A stretch of 64,000 nucleotides of DNA from Microvirga ossetica (GCF_002741015.1 NZ_CP016620.1:529710-593709), one strand, 5' to 3'; numbered from the stretch's first letter, positions 18,078 to 28,058 are shown. The notes: generated from the sequence alone by a model not told the origin. A program made the numbers and translations.

Positions 18078-19673
18078 ATGTCGTTTTCGACCCGTTTTCT
18101 GTTCGGAGTGATGCTGGGGATCAGTGTCGCTGGAGGAGCCGCTGCCGAGGGTAATGGGCCCGTTCGCGGAGGAACGCTGAGCTCGATCGTTCACCCGGAG
18201 CCACCGATCCTCTCGCCACTGCTGAACACGGCGACGCCAATCGTTCTAGTCGCAACGAAAATCAACGACGGACTTGTCGATTACAGGTCCGACGGCACTC
18301 TCAAGCCCCAGCTCGCGGAAAGCTGGGATTTCTCCGAGGACGGCCTCACGCTGAAATTCAATCTTCGCAAAGGCGTCACCTGGCATGACGGCAAGCCATT
18401 CACTTCGGCGGACGTCAAGTTCTCAATCGAGGAAGGGCTCCTGAAGTATTCCTCGACCGGCAAGCGGATTTTCCAGACTCTCTCGAAGGTCGAGGCTCCC
18501 GACGAGCACACGGTTATCCTGCGACTGTCGAAGCCGACACCGGTCATCTACCGAAACCTCAATGCTTCGGCCATCTGGCTTCTTCCGAAGCACCTGTATG
18601 AGGGAACCGAAATCCGGACGAACCCGTGGAATGCAAAGCCGGTCGGAACCGGACCGTTCGTGTTCAAGGAATATGCCCGGGGCAGCCATATCGCTCTCGA
18701 TCGCAACCCGAATTACTGGGACCAGGGCAAGCCCTATCTCGATCGGATCGTCTTCAAGATCATTCCCGATGCAGCCGGCCGGGCTGCCGCGTTCGAGACC
18801 GGCGCGGTCCAGTTTGGACAGCAGCACCCGGTGACCTTTGCCGATGCCGCACGCCTCAAGGCGACAGGAAGGTTCGAAGTTGATACGCGGGGATACGAGT
18901 TCTCTCCCACTTGGTTTTGGCTCGAGCCGAACCACAAGAACGAGTACCTCAAGCACCTGAAGGTTCGCCAGGCAATCGCGCATGCGATCGATCGCAACCT
19001 CCTTCTGAAGACGGTCTGGGGCGGCTACGGCAAGCCCTCCGTGAGTCCGATCCCGTCCTCGCTGAAGCCGTTCCATACGAGCGAGGGGCTGCAGCAATAT
19101 GCCTTCGATCCGAAGAAGGCCGAACAACTCCTCGACGAGGCGGGCTTCCCCCGCAAAGCGGACGGGTGGCGCTTCAAGCTGACCCACGATTTCATCCCCT
19201 ATGGCGATGATTACCGACGCACTGGGGAGTTCGTTCGCCAAGCCCTGCGCCGGGTGGGCATCGACGTCACACTCGGCAGCCAGGATCTGACAACCTGGTT
19301 GAAGAGCGTGTTCACCGATTACAACTTCGATCTGATCAGCTCATGGGGTGGCGCCGGCGCCGATCCGCAGATGGGGATCGAGACACGCTTCTGGTCCAAG
19401 GCGCGCCAGCCGGGAACCGCGTGGACCGTCGTCTCCGAATATAAGAACGAAGAACTCGATGCTGCCCTCGAGGATGCTCAGACGCAGATCGATCCGGAAA
19501 AGCGGGTCGAAGACTATCGGGTCGTCCAGCGGATCGCCCAGAGCGAGTTGCCTCTCATCCCGCTCTTCGAGGTCGACTGGTTTTCCGTGTACGACAAGCG
19601 CCTGCGTGGCGTGACCGATACACCCAACCAGCGCGCCGACAACTTCGCGAATGTGTACTTCGCGGCTGAATAA
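18078..19673 (+). CDS. ABC transporter substrate-binding protein, family 5 (peptide/nickel type)
   Basis: A 531-residue periplasmic binding protein with an N-terminal signal peptide (MSFSTRFLFGVMLGISVAGG, cleavage after AAAEG). The family 5 body is clear: RGGTLSSIVHPEPPILSPLL, LAESWDFSEDGLTLKFNLRK, VTWHDGKPFTSADVKFSIE, and VGTGPFVFKEYARGSHIALD. It captures a small peptide or other solute and delivers it to the two permeases encoded next. An AAAGGAG ribosome binding site precedes ATG 18078. Given the FMN reductase upstream, an organosulfur ligand is possible, but this is inference. Confidence 0.88.
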   Translation: MSFSTRFLFGVMLGISVAGGAAAEGNGPVRGGTLSSIVHPEPPILSPLLNTATPIVLVATKINDGLVDYRSDGTLKPQLAESWDFSEDGLTLKFNLRKGVTWHDGKPFTSADVKFSIEEGLLKYSSTGKRIFQTLSKVEAPDEHTVILRLSKPTPVIYRNLNASAIWLLPKHLYEGTEIRTNPWNAKPVGTGPFVFKEYARGSHIALDRNPNYWDQGKPYLDRIVFKIIPDAAGRAAAFETGAVQFGQQHPVTFADAARLKATGRFEVDTRGYEFSPTWFWLEPNHKNEYLKHLKVRQAIAHAIDRNLLLKTVWGGYGKPSVSPIPSSLKPFHTSEGLQQYAFDPKKAEQLLDEAGFPRKADGWRFKLTHDFIPYGDDYRRTGEFVRQALRRVGIDVTLGSQDLTTWLKSVFTDYNFDLISSWGGAGADPQMGIETRFWSKARQPGTAWTVVSEYKNEELDAALEDAQTQIDPEKRVEDYRVVQRIAQSELPLIPLFEVDWFSVYDKRLRGVTDTPNQRADNFANVYFAAE

Positions 19674-19700
19674 GATCGGCTGGGCAGGGGGAGTGCGCTC

Positions 19701-20681
19701 ATGTGGCGATACATTGCTCGCCGAGTCCTGATGGCGATCCCGCTGATCGTCGGGATCATCGTCTTCAACTTCTTCCTGATCCAACTTGCTCCCGGCGATC
19801 TGGCCGATGTCGTGGCAAGCGATCAGGGCGGTGGTGCGGCCGATGCGGGATTCGTTCAGGAACTGCGTCGGGCCTATGGACTCGACCTGCCCGTTCTCAC
19901 CCAGTTGTGGGTTCATCTGCAGAAGGTGGCGATGCTCGATTTCGGTTTCTCCCATCGTTACGGGGCGCCCGTATCGGATCTCATCGTGTCCCGCCTTGGC
20001 GCGACACTTCTGCTCGCGCTGACCAGTCTCGTCCTCGCCGTCCTAGTCGGCGCCGTTCTCGGGTTGGTGGCCTCCCGCCGGCCCGGCGGGTTGACGGACG
20101 GGCTCGTGTCGATCCTTGCGACCCTTGCCTATTCGGCCCCCCTGTTCTGGGTCGGCCTCATGCTGGTGGTGCTGTTCGCCGTTCAGCTGCAATGGCTGCC
20201 CGCCGGCGGCTTTCAGGAGATCACGCAAGTGCCTCTGAACGGCCTCGCGCTCTTGGCGGACCGCGCGCGCCACCTCGTCCTGCCGGCCGCCACGCTCGCG
20301 CTCTTCTTCGTCGCGATCTACGCGCGCCTGACACGGGCATCGATGATCGAAGCCATGAGTCAGGACTATATTCGGACTGCGAAGGCCAAGGGTTTGAGGG
20401 AAGGGCGTATCGTCTTCCGGCACGGCTTTCGCAATGCGCTTCTCCCGCTCGTCACGATGGTCGGCCTCCAGGCCGGGTCCCTGCTCGGCGGTTCAGTCGT
20501 CGTCGAGACTGTATTCGCCTGGCCCGGCATGGGACGTCTCGCGTTCGAAGCGGTGAGCAACCGGGATCTCAACCTGCTCCTGTCGATCATGCTGCTGAGC
20601 TCGCTCGTCGTCGTCGTGATGAACCTGCTCGTCGACATTCTCTATGTATGGCTTGATCCCAGAATCGAGGTGACATCATGA
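19701..20681 (+). CDS. ABC transporter permease, DppB/OppB type
   Basis: A 326-residue inner-membrane permease. The N terminus MWRYIARRVLMAIPLIVGII is typical of DppB-type subunits, with about six membrane spans, and the cytoplasmic EAA loop is visible around YIRTAKAKGLREGRIVFRHG. It follows the binding protein by 27 bases and overlaps the next permease gene by four bases (ATGA), which suggests translational coupling. Confidence 0.9.
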   Translation: MWRYIARRVLMAIPLIVGIIVFNFFLIQLAPGDLADVVASDQGGGAADAGFVQELRRAYGLDLPVLTQLWVHLQKVAMLDFGFSHRYGAPVSDLIVSRLGATLLLALTSLVLAVLVGAVLGLVASRRPGGLTDGLVSILATLAYSAPLFWVGLMLVVLFAVQLQWLPAGGFQEITQVPLNGLALLADRARHLVLPAATLALFFVAIYARLTRASMIEAMSQDYIRTAKAKGLREGRIVFRHGFRNALLPLVTMVGLQAGSLLGGSVVVETVFAWPGMGRLAFEAVSNRDLNLLLSIMLLSSLVVVVMNLLVDILYVWLDPRIEVTS

Positions 20682-21514
20682 AAGGCGGTGCCGCATTCCG
20701 ATCCGTCCTGGCGACGCCCGCCGGCATCTTTGCTTCGACTGTCCTCGCCGGCGTCCTGTTGGCCGTCGTCATTGCTCCTTTCCTGTATCCCGACGACCCA
20801 TTCGATATGGTCGCAGTCCCGTTCCTGTGGCCTTGGGAGCAGGCCGAATATCCGCTCGGCACGGACCTCATGGGGAGGGACATTACGGCGGGCCTGCTCC
20901 ACGGCGCATCCGTCTCTCTGACCGTCGGCGCGGTCGCCGCCGCCATTTCGCTGATCATCGGCATCAGTCTCGGTGCGGTTGCGGGTTATTTCGGCGGCTG
21001 GATCGACGATATCATTATGAGGGTCACGGAACTCTTTCAAACCATCCCATCGTTCCTGCTCGCGCTCGTGCTTGTCGCGATATTGAGCCCATCGATCTAC
21101 ACGATCATCCTCGCCCTTGGGGTCACCGCCTGGCCTTCGGTCGCCCGGCTTACACGGGCGGAGGTTCTTACCCTTCGAAAGCGCGACTTCGTCCAGGCGC
21201 TTGTCGGAATGGGGATGCCCGACTGGCAGATCATTGTCCGTCACGTCATTCCGAATGCGCTGACGCCGGTGGTCGTCGCATCGTCGATCCTCGTCGCTTC
21301 GGCGATCCTGTCCGAGGCCGGGCTCTCGTTCCTGGGTCTCGGGGATCCCAACCATGTGAGCTGGGGGACGATGATCGGGAACGGTCGCGATGCTCTGCGG
21401 ACGGCCTGGTACCAGACGGCGATCCCGGGCTTTGCGATCATGATCACCGTTCTGTCCCTCAACCTGCTCGGGGACGCTCTGAATCAGGCACTCAACCCGA
21501 GGCTCAGACGATGA
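20678..21514 (+). CDS. ABC transporter permease, DppC/OppC type
   Basis: A 278-residue permease with the DppC hallmark HPLGTDLMGRD-like motif (YPLGTDLMGRDITAGLLHGA) after the first membrane span, five further spans, and an EAA loop (LTLRKRDFVQALVGMGMPDW). It starts at ATG 20678 inside the stop of the upstream permease gene and overlaps the next ATPase gene by four bases at 21511-21514. It pairs with the DppB-type subunit to form the channel. Confidence 0.9.
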   Translation: MKGGAAFRSVLATPAGIFASTVLAGVLLAVVIAPFLYPDDPFDMVAVPFLWPWEQAEYPLGTDLMGRDITAGLLHGASVSLTVGAVAAAISLIIGISLGAVAGYFGGWIDDIIMRVTELFQTIPSFLLALVLVAILSPSIYTIILALGVTAWPSVARLTRAEVLTLRKRDFVQALVGMGMPDWQIIVRHVIPNALTPVVVASSILVASAILSEAGLSFLGLGDPNHVSWGTMIGNGRDALRTAWYQTAIPGFAIMITVLSLNLLGDALNQALNPRLRR

Positions 21515-22530
21515 TACGTGAATCGGCACTCCTGACCGTCGATTCCTTGAAGATCGGGCTGAAGCGCAAGGGCTCGATCCTCCCTGCGGTTGAAGATCTG
21601 TCCTTCGAGATCAGGCGGGGAGAAACCCTGGCCGTCGTTGGAGAATCGGGCTGCGGCAAAAGCATCAGCATGCTGTCGCTGCTCGGCCTGCTGCCTCAGC
21701 GCGACTGGGATGTCCGGGGCAGCGCCCGCTTCGAGAACCGAAACCTGATCGGGCTTCCGGATAAGGATCTGCAGCGGATCCGCGGCAGTCGGATCGGCTT
21801 CATCTTCCAGGATGCGACGGCGGCCTTCAATCCGGTTCTGCCTGTCGGTTATCAGATCGCCGAAGTTCTGACGAGTCACTCCTCGTTATCCGTCGCTGCG
21901 GCTGAGAAGCGTGCCGTCGAACTTCTGGATCGAGTGCACGTCCCCGAGCCGGACAGGCGGGCCCGCGACTATCCTCACCAGCTGTCAGGGGGGCAGCGGC
22001 AACGGGCAATGATCGCAATGGCACTCGCATGCGATCCGGTCCTGTTGATCGCAGATGAGCCGACCACGGCGCTCGACGTAACCGTCCAGGCTCAAATTCT
22101 TCATCTTCTTCTCAGCCTGCAGAAGGAGCGGGAGATGGCTCTCGTCCTCATCACGCACGATCTCGGCGTTGTGGCCAACATGGCCGATCGCGTGCTGGTC
22201 ATGTATGCGGGGCGCAAGATCGAGGAGCAGCCGGTCGGAGACCTCATCGAGGCTCCGGTGCATCCCTACACGAAGGCGCTCCTCGCCGCGCGTCCGCATC
22301 TGAGCGGAGGGGCAGGACGCCATCAGCGCCTGAACGTCATCCCCGGAGCAGTACCGCCGCTGGGAGAGTGGCCGCAAGGATGTACCTTCGCGCCGCGCTG
22401 CGCCTTTGCCATGGATCGCTGCCGGGCGGAGCGCCCGGTGGAGACCGTCGCAGGAGGCCTGAAAGTCGCGTGTCACCTCGCGCAATATCCTCAGCACGAG
22501 ATCATCCTTCAGGAAGTTGCGAATGCTTGA
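21511..22530 (+). CDS. ABC transporter ATP-binding protein, DppD/OppD type
   Basis: A 339-residue ATPase. Walker A is GESGCGKS, the signature is [10 protein letters not shown], Walker B is [12 protein letters not shown], and the H-loop is LVLITHDLG. The C-terminal oligopeptide/HPY extension carries the Cys-rich motif ([15 protein letters not shown]) known in DppD relatives to bind an iron-sulfur cluster. I chose ATG 21511 in the ATGA overlap with the permease gene; longer open frames upstream are shadows. Confidence 0.9.
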   Translation: MIRESALLTVDSLKIGLKRKGSILPAVEDLSFEIRRGETLAVVGESGCGKSISMLSLLGLLPQRDWDVRGSARFENRNLIGLPDKDLQRIRGSRIGFIFQDATAAFNPVLPVGYQIAEVLTSHSSLSVAAAEKRAVELLDRVHVPEPDRRARDYPHQLSGGQRQRAMIAMALACDPVLLIADEPTTALDVTVQAQILHLLLSLQKEREMALVLITHDLGVVANMADRVLVMYAGRKIEEQPVGDLIEAPVHPYTKALLAARPHLSGGAGRHQRLNVIPGAVPPLGEWPQGCTFAPRCAFAMDRCRAERPVETVAGGLKVACHLAQYPQHEIILQEVANA

Positions 22531-23491
22531 AGTGTGCTCTCCCCCTGCAGGGAACCTCCTGTCGGTCGAAAACGTCTCGGTCGCCTATTCCACCACACGC
22601 GGCCGCCTCACCGCCGTCAGAAACGTCGCACTTGATATAGCGCCTGGCGAGACGCTCGCACTCGTGGGTGAATCGGGCTGCGGGAAATCGACATTGGGAC
22701 GGGCGATCATGGGGCTCGTGCCGCCGGTCTCCGGCGCGGTCCGCTTCAATGGCGTCGACCTTTTGCCGCTCAGTCGAGCGATGCGGCTTCCTTACCGCCG
22801 CGCGATTCAGATGATCTTTCAGGATCCCTTTGGCTCACTCAATCCGCGCCAACGGGTTGGCGACATCATCGCGGACCCGATCAAAGTGCATCGACTCGGC
22901 ACCCGGAGGGAGACTTCGGACCGGGTCGGAGAACTGCTTGATCGCGTCGGTCTGCCTTCGAACGCCGCCCTGCGCTACCCGCATGAGTTCTCAGGGGGGC
23001 AGCGTCAGCGCATCGGGATCGCACGGGCATTGGCCTCCGATCCGAAGCTGGTCATTTGCGACGAGCCGGTTTCTGCTCTCGATGTCTCAATTCAAGCGCA
23101 GGTGCTGAACCTTCTCGCGGATTTGCGGGATGATCTACACGTATCCTATCTTTTCATCAGTCACGACCTCGCGGCCGTCGAATTCCTCGCCGACCGGGTC
23201 GCAGTGATGTATTTCGGGCGGATCGTCGAGGTCGCAACCCGGGCTCAGCTGTTTGCACGTCCGCGTCATCCCTATACGCGTGCTCTCCTATCAGCAGTGC
23301 CGAACATCCGGAAGCGCAAGGGCCAGATCGAGCCTCCGGTTCCGGGAGAGGTTCCGAGTGCGTATGCGCCGTTGCAGGGCTGTCCGTTTCAGTCGCGTTG
23401 CCGACGGGCCAAGGAGCGCTGCCGCATTGAAACTCCCGCATTGGCTCCTTTGGAACAGGGGCACCAGATCGCTTGCTTCAATCCAGACTAA
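22523..23491 (+). CDS. ABC transporter ATP-binding protein, DppF/OppF type
   Basis: A 322-residue ATPase that completes the importer. Walker A is [16 protein letters not shown], the signature FSGGQRQRIGIARAL, Walker B LVICDEPVSALD and the H-loop YLFISHDLAAV. The C-terminal extension has GCPFQSRCRRAKERC. The ATG at 22523 overlaps the preceding stop by eight bases; an in-frame TTG at 22517 is less likely. All five genes of the transporter are present and apparently intact. Confidence 0.9.
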   Translation: MLEVCSPPAGNLLSVENVSVAYSTTRGRLTAVRNVALDIAPGETLALVGESGCGKSTLGRAIMGLVPPVSGAVRFNGVDLLPLSRAMRLPYRRAIQMIFQDPFGSLNPRQRVGDIIADPIKVHRLGTRRETSDRVGELLDRVGLPSNAALRYPHEFSGGQRQRIGIARALASDPKLVICDEPVSALDVSIQAQVLNLLADLRDDLHVSYLFISHDLAAVEFLADRVAVMYFGRIVEVATRAQLFARPRHPYTRALLSAVPNIRKRKGQIEPPVPGEVPSAYAPLQGCPFQSRCRRAKERCRIETPALAPLEQGHQIACFNPD

Positions 23492-24069
23492 TGAGGATGA
23501 GCAAAAGGCTTCAGGTTTAGTAGTCCGCGATATCTCGTTCACTGCATTTTGCGGGTGGAGAAAGATGCCTTCAGCTACGGGTTGTTAAAGTCAGGTTCTG
23601 GCACGAGGCAGACGAAAGCCGAACTTCCGCAGTTACCGGGTAAGCTGACCTTCACGAGACCACGCCTAAAGGCTCAGTTTGACTATCAAGGATCCCGTAA
23701 AGGCGACGCATCTCAAGACGTTTGCTCTCCACGTCAAAGGCAGAGAAGTGTATCCGCAGGAGGAAGCTGGTACCCTCGAGGCTGATTTAGAGCCGTTGGT
23801 GGATGGCGCCCGGATCACGCGGTTGTCGCGTCACGACACAAACCCTGCCAGTAATCCCCAAATTCCAGAACGGTTTCACAAGTCCTAAGAGTAGCTGGTT
23901 CCCGCCGACAGGAGAGTTCGGGTTGATCAGGGGGCGTAGGGCGGCCAGCGCGGTCGCATCGAATGGTAAGGGCGGCTAACAGCCGATCGACCGAGTGATG
24001 ATCAGAGCAGCCTTATGGCTCTTGCAACTCACATGATGTACAACGCGCATGAGTTTGAGGAGTTGACAC
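23492..24069. other. Intergenic stretch with a dispersed repeat
   Basis: It carries the repeat at 23596-23633. A 69-codon frame at 23679-23888 (LKTFALHVKGREVYPQEEAG) has no recognisable family and no ribosome binding site. I cannot call a gene here. The region just before 24070 must hold the formamidase promoter. Confidence 0.3.
23596..23633 (+). repeat. Dispersed short repeat copy
   Basis: Thirty-six of these bases (CTGGCACGAGGCAGACGAAA, then GCCGAACTTCCGCAGT) are identical to 63255-63290, and similarity continues more weakly for about 50 bases (both end in a GGCTCAGTTTGAC / GGCTTAGTTTGAC motif). A more diverged copy is at 3484. Confidence 0.65.
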
Positions 24070-25005
24070 GTGGCCCACCATCGGTTCGTTCCGGCAGGCT
24101 ATCACAACGTTTTGGGTGCTCGAGATCCGGTCCTGCGGATCACTGATGGCGACACGGTCATCACCACTACGATTGATGCCGCTGGACGTGACCACGAACA
24201 TGTGGAACGCGCTCCCAGGCCTAATCCCATGACAGGGCCCTTTTTCGTGGAAGGGGCAGAGCCCGGCGACGCGCTGATCGTGCAGATCCAACGCATGACG
24301 CCAACGCGGGACACGGGCTGGACCTATTCCCTACTCGCCCCAAACGTGGTTGATCCGGAGATCCTGCCCCGACTGCCTGAACGGCACCGGGTTGAGTGGG
24401 CCATTGATCGGGACGCTCACACTGTGCGCTTGATGGAGCCGCCCACCGCGGTGGCGGATCTTGTTTTGCCTTTGGCCCCCATGATCGGGTGCTTCGGAGT
24501 GGCCCCTGGCATGGGGCAGGCGATCTCCACGGCCACGAGCGGTCGGCATGGCGGTAACATGGACTTCAGAGGCTTTGCGCCAGGAGCAATTGCCTGCTTC
24601 CCGGTGTTCGAGTCCGGTGCCCTGTTCTTCTTGGGCGATGGGCATGCATGCCAGGGGGATGGCGAAATTGTCGGCACCGGGATCGAGACCTCGTTCGAGA
24701 TCGAATTCACCGTGCGGCTGAAGAAGAATGCCAATCACGGCTGGCCCCGTGGCGAGACAGCTTCGGATATCTTCACGGTCGGCAATGCCCGTCCGCTGGA
24801 CCAGGCGCTCCAGCACGCAACGACAGAGATGTTGAACTGGCTTGGGAAGAGTTTCGGCCTGGATCCCACTTCTGCCAGCCATCTTCTGGGACAAGTGGTG
24901 CGCTATGAGATCGGCAACGTGTTCAACCCGGCTTACACCGTCGTTTGCCGCGTCGCTAAAACCTGGCTCCGGAAGCCGGATTCAACTCTGGACTGGCTTG
25001 GCTGA
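24070..25005 (+). CDS. Acetamidase/formamidase family protein
   Basis: A 311-residue metal-dependent amidase of the FmdA/AmdA family, which releases ammonia from formamide, acetamide or related short amides. Family motifs visible: the N-terminal PVLRITDGDTV, then GPFFVEGAEPGDALIVQI, MIGCFGVAP, SGRHGGNMDFRG and LFFLGDGHACQGDGEI. It starts with GTG 24070, preceded by GAGGAG; the first residues AHHRFVPAG fit the family. It stands alone. A role as a nitrogen-scavenging enzyme is likely, but the substrate is not predictable. Confidence 0.85.
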   Translation: MAHHRFVPAGYHNVLGARDPVLRITDGDTVITTTIDAAGRDHEHVERAPRPNPMTGPFFVEGAEPGDALIVQIQRMTPTRDTGWTYSLLAPNVVDPEILPRLPERHRVEWAIDRDAHTVRLMEPPTAVADLVLPLAPMIGCFGVAPGMGQAISTATSGRHGGNMDFRGFAPGAIACFPVFESGALFFLGDGHACQGDGEIVGTGIETSFEIEFTVRLKKNANHGWPRGETASDIFTVGNARPLDQALQHATTEMLNWLGKSFGLDPTSASHLLGQVVRYEIGNVFNPAYTVVCRVAKTWLRKPDSTLDWLG

Positions 25006-25389
25006 CAGGTGCACGGTTCAGGCACAATCGGCTCTTGAGTACCAAACACAGATAATTCCAAGCAGGATGGGCCAGTCCGCTGATGGAGGTCGCCGACCAG
25101 CTGTGGAAGGTGGCTAGGGGGTGTAAACCCGGCTTTGGCCGCGAGTGGGGTGCGTGTGCAAACCAGCTCGGCACAAAAGTACTTTCCACATTCAAGCCCA
25201 TGATCCGCCGCCAGTATAAGTTGATGGAAGTCGCACTGGTCTCAGAAAATCGCGCTTTGTACCACCCACAAGTTGAGGCGGTCAGCTCAGTCATGTGTCC
25301 AAAAGCTACGCCATAAACAGCCTATAGTAAGAGGCCGGCAAGAGACTCGGTAGAGCATCAACGTCTGTTACCCGACAGCTTCGCTGCAG
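25006..25389. other. Gene-free stretch
   Basis: I see no supported gene, repeat or structured element here. The last bases, from about 25376, may already belong to the DUF1612-type fragment. Confidence 0.3.
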
Positions 25390-25806
25390 TTGATCATGGC
25401 CGCATCGATCCTCCGGGCTCGAGGACTGACAAGTCATCTCCTGCCGTTGGCCGCTGGGTTCAAGCAATCGAAATTCCGGCCGCAGGGCAGGGAAGGGACC
25501 CTCGAAAAGCTGCAGGGTTTCTGCCAGGTGCTCGAAGAGGCCGTTGAGATCGCGAACAAGGATCTGGAGAGGCTGATCCTCGCTCAACAGCTCATGAACC
25601 GTGTGGCCGATAAATGCCGCAGCAATTCCAGTCTGCCTGGGCTCGTGAACCTATTCCTGTCGCGCCCTCTGGTGACGGTGCCGCTGGGCGCGAAACTGCT
25701 CAAAGTGACACCCAAGGCTGTGGACCTGATGCTCCTGCAGTTGGGCGGTGCGTTGCCAAGAGAGTTGACCGGCCGACGCCGCTATCGGGCTTGGGGAATC
25801 GTCTAG
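25390..25806 (+). pseudogene. DUF1612/helix-turn-helix family protein, C-terminal fragment
   Basis: The frame reads MAASILRARGLTSHLLPLA, LEEAVEIANKDLERLILAQQ, then SSLPGLVNLFLSRPLVTVPL, AKLLKVTPKAVDLML and ends TGRRRYRAWGIV. This is the C-terminal half of the rhizobial DUF1612 plus helix-turn-helix family (often encoded on plasmids). The N-terminal half (Fic-like part) is missing and no real start codon or ribosome binding site exists, so it is a remnant. Confidence 0.6.
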
Positions 25807-26174
25807 CTCCTGCATGTCAGCCAAATTATCCAATCCTGACTTACCTGATCCGACTGCAGCAAATGCTGTCACCTCGTGCGACCTGAGTTCAAGTGCAGCT
25901 TTCCTCGGAGAACCGGACATTCCGGAAAGTCCGCAAATTTCGCCACCTGACCCATTGCGGAAGTTGAACCCTAGCCCAAGTCAGCCCGTTGGGTGATCAC
26001 GGGTCGTATGGGGGGCATTTCGATGACCACCGAGCGAGTAGAACGGCGACGGACAACGGTCTGGCGCCCGACGTGGGAGGGATGCCCCCACGGGAGCCAC
26101 GAGGTCGCTACCTTGGATGCCCTCACCGGGTGGCGGGAAATCCCAGGCGGACTGAACGCGCCCATGGAGGCCGC
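25807..26174. other. Leader region of sensor kinase module A, with an insertion scar
   Basis: It contains the 32-bp repeat copy at 25922-25953. The remainder should include the promoter of the sensor kinase. No copy of the 18-bp palindrome found elsewhere in the module is present. Confidence 0.3.
25922..25953 (+). repeat. 32-bp repeat at a broken gene end (copy 2)
   Basis: Identical to 16556-16587. It lies downstream of the DUF1612 fragment, again next to a broken gene. Confidence 0.55.
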
Positions 26175-28058
26175 ATGACCGCATCGTGCACATTGAGGAT
26201 GAAGCGGCTGGTCAATATTTGGATCGCCGTCGCCGTCAGTCTTTTGGTCTCAATTGGTGGGTCTGCCGCTCAGCCTCAGTCTGGCGCGCCTGCCGCTCAG
26301 CCAAAAAGAATCGTGGTCCTGTATTCGTATGGCCAGCACTTCCAGTCCTGGGCTACATGGAGCAGAGAGATCCGCAATGAACTGAACCGACAGTCGTCCT
26401 GGCCGCTGGACGTTCAAGAATATTCCCTCGCCACGGCTCGGAATGGTGACGAGGCCGCTGAGGAGAAATTTGTTGAATATCTCAAGGCACTCTACGCTCA
26501 ACAACCGCCAGATTTGATCATCGCCCTTGCTGCCCCCGCGGCTCGCTTCGTCCAGCGATACAGGGCAGACCTGTTTCCGACAACGCCGATGCTGCTCGCG
26601 GCGGTCGACCCGCGCAGGGTTGATTCATCCCTGTTGTCCGAGCAAGACGCCATGGTAGGGGTGCGGTTCGATCCAGTCGCCTTGTTCGAAAACATTCTGC
26701 GGCTGTTGCCGGAGACGAAGACCATTGCGCTGATCAACGGAAACTCACCGCCCGAGCGATTTTGGGCTGGCGAGATGCAACGGGTGCTGGGTCCGCTGCT
26801 GGAGAAAAAGGTTGAATTGCTCTTTTACGGCGAGCGGTCGTTCGAGGAGACCCTGAAGGCGGTTGCGAGTTTGCCGCCTCACAGCGCAATCTTTTTTCAG
26901 CAGCTCAATGTGGACGGCGCAGGTGCCGTCTATGGAGACAAGGAGCCCTTGAAGCGCATCCATGAGGTCGCCGACGCTCCGATTTTTACGTTCGACGAGT
27001 CTTACTTCAACGGCGAGGTCGTTGGCGGCCCGATGTTCTCACCGGCCGAGGGTGCCAGACCGACTGCCGCCGTTGCCGTCCGAATATTGGGTGGAGAGAA
27101 AGCCGGTGGCATCGAGGTTCCTCCGATCGAATTCTCAGCACCGAAATACGATTGGCGCCAACTTCAGCGCTGGAACATCAGCGAGAGCCGCCTGCCACCG
27201 GGGAGCGAAATCCTGTTTCGGGAGCCAACGGCGTGGGAGCGCTATTCCTGGCAAATCGCGCTCACGCTCGCAGTTCTCCTCGTGCAAGCCGGGTTGATCT
27301 CGGTCTTGGTGCTCGAGCATCGTCGGCGTCGGTTGGCCGAAGTGCAGTCGCGGCAGCGTATGGTCGAGCTTGCCCATGTCAACCGTTTCTCGACGGCTGG
27401 CGAACTGACGGCCACCATTTCCCATGAAATCAACCAGCCGCTCGGCGCTATTCTGGCGAACGCCGAAACCGCAGCCGCGATCCTGACGTCTCAGAGCCCC
27501 GACATCGTTGAACTCAAGAATATCGTGAACGATATCTTGCGGGATGACCGGCGCGCCAGCGAGGTCGTCCGGAGGATGCGCAGCCTTCTGAAAAAAGCAC
27601 CCTTTGAACTGAGAAACGTCGACTTCAATGACGTTGTCCGCGAGACGCTTGCATTCCTTTCCTCTCTTGTCGTTGGACAGAAGCTCGAACTGACCAGTCT
27701 GCTCACACAGAATGCGCTGCCGATCCGCGCCGACCGCATTCAACTCCAGCAGGTCATCCTCAACCTTGTCGTCAACGGGATCGACGCGATGAAGGGTACC
27801 CCTGCCGAAAATCGCATCATCAGGATTCAGACCTCGCGCGTCGAAGGGTTTGCCGAGCTATCCGTGTCGGATCGCGGTCCGGGCATTCCCGAAGACAAAC
27901 TGAAGGAGATCTTCGAGCCGTTCTTCACCACGAAGCAGGAGGGGATGGGCATGGGGCTGTGCATTGCCCAGACCATCATCGAGTCGCACGGCGGCAGGAT
28001 CTCGGCGGAAAGCCATGCCATCGGCGCCGTGTTTCGCGTGAGCCTGCCCCTCGCTTAG
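26175..28058 (+). CDS. Sensor histidine kinase with periplasmic substrate-binding-like domain (module A)
   Basis: A 627-residue membrane kinase. An N-terminal signal/anchor (about residues 9-31) is followed by a periplasmic domain of about 310 residues resembling ABC-transporter substrate-binding proteins of the PF04392 type (RIVVLYSYGQHFQSW, PDLIIALAAPAARFVQRYR). A second span (WQIALTLAVLLVQAGLISVL, about 359-378) precedes a HisKA domain with phosphoacceptor His417 in TISHEINQPLGAI. The HATPase has an N box (ILNLVVNGIDAM) and GMGMGLCIAQTIIESHGG. GGAGG precedes ATG 26175. It is convergent with two response regulators and has a full paralogue at 42800. Confidence 0.88.
   Translation: MTASCTLRMKRLVNIWIAVAVSLLVSIGGSAAQPQSGAPAAQPKRIVVLYSYGQHFQSWATWSREIRNELNRQSSWPLDVQEYSLATARNGDEAAEEKFVEYLKALYAQQPPDLIIALAAPAARFVQRYRADLFPTTPMLLAAVDPRRVDSSLLSEQDAMVGVRFDPVALFENILRLLPETKTIALINGNSPPERFWAGEMQRVLGPLLEKKVELLFYGERSFEETLKAVASLPPHSAIFFQQLNVDGAGAVYGDKEPLKRIHEVADAPIFTFDESYFNGEVVGGPMFSPAEGARPTAAVAVRILGGEKAGGIEVPPIEFSAPKYDWRQLQRWNISESRLPPGSEILFREPTAWERYSWQIALTLAVLLVQAGLISVLVLEHRRRRLAEVQSRQRMVELAHVNRFSTAGELTATISHEINQPLGAILANAETAAAILTSQSPDIVELKNIVNDILRDDRRASEVVRRMRSLLKKAPFELRNVDFNDVVRETLAFLSSLVVGQKLELTSLLTQNALPIRADRIQLQQVILNLVVNGIDAMKGTPAENRIIRIQTSRVEGFAELSVSDRGPGIPEDKLKEIFEPFFTTKQEGMGMGLCIAQTIIESHGGRISAESHAIGAVFRVSLPLA

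Noticed and set aside
20642..21529. 295-codon minus-strand frame opposite the DppC-type permease
   Set aside because: Antisense shadow rich in Arg, Asp and Gln; the permease motifs on the plus strand are unambiguous.
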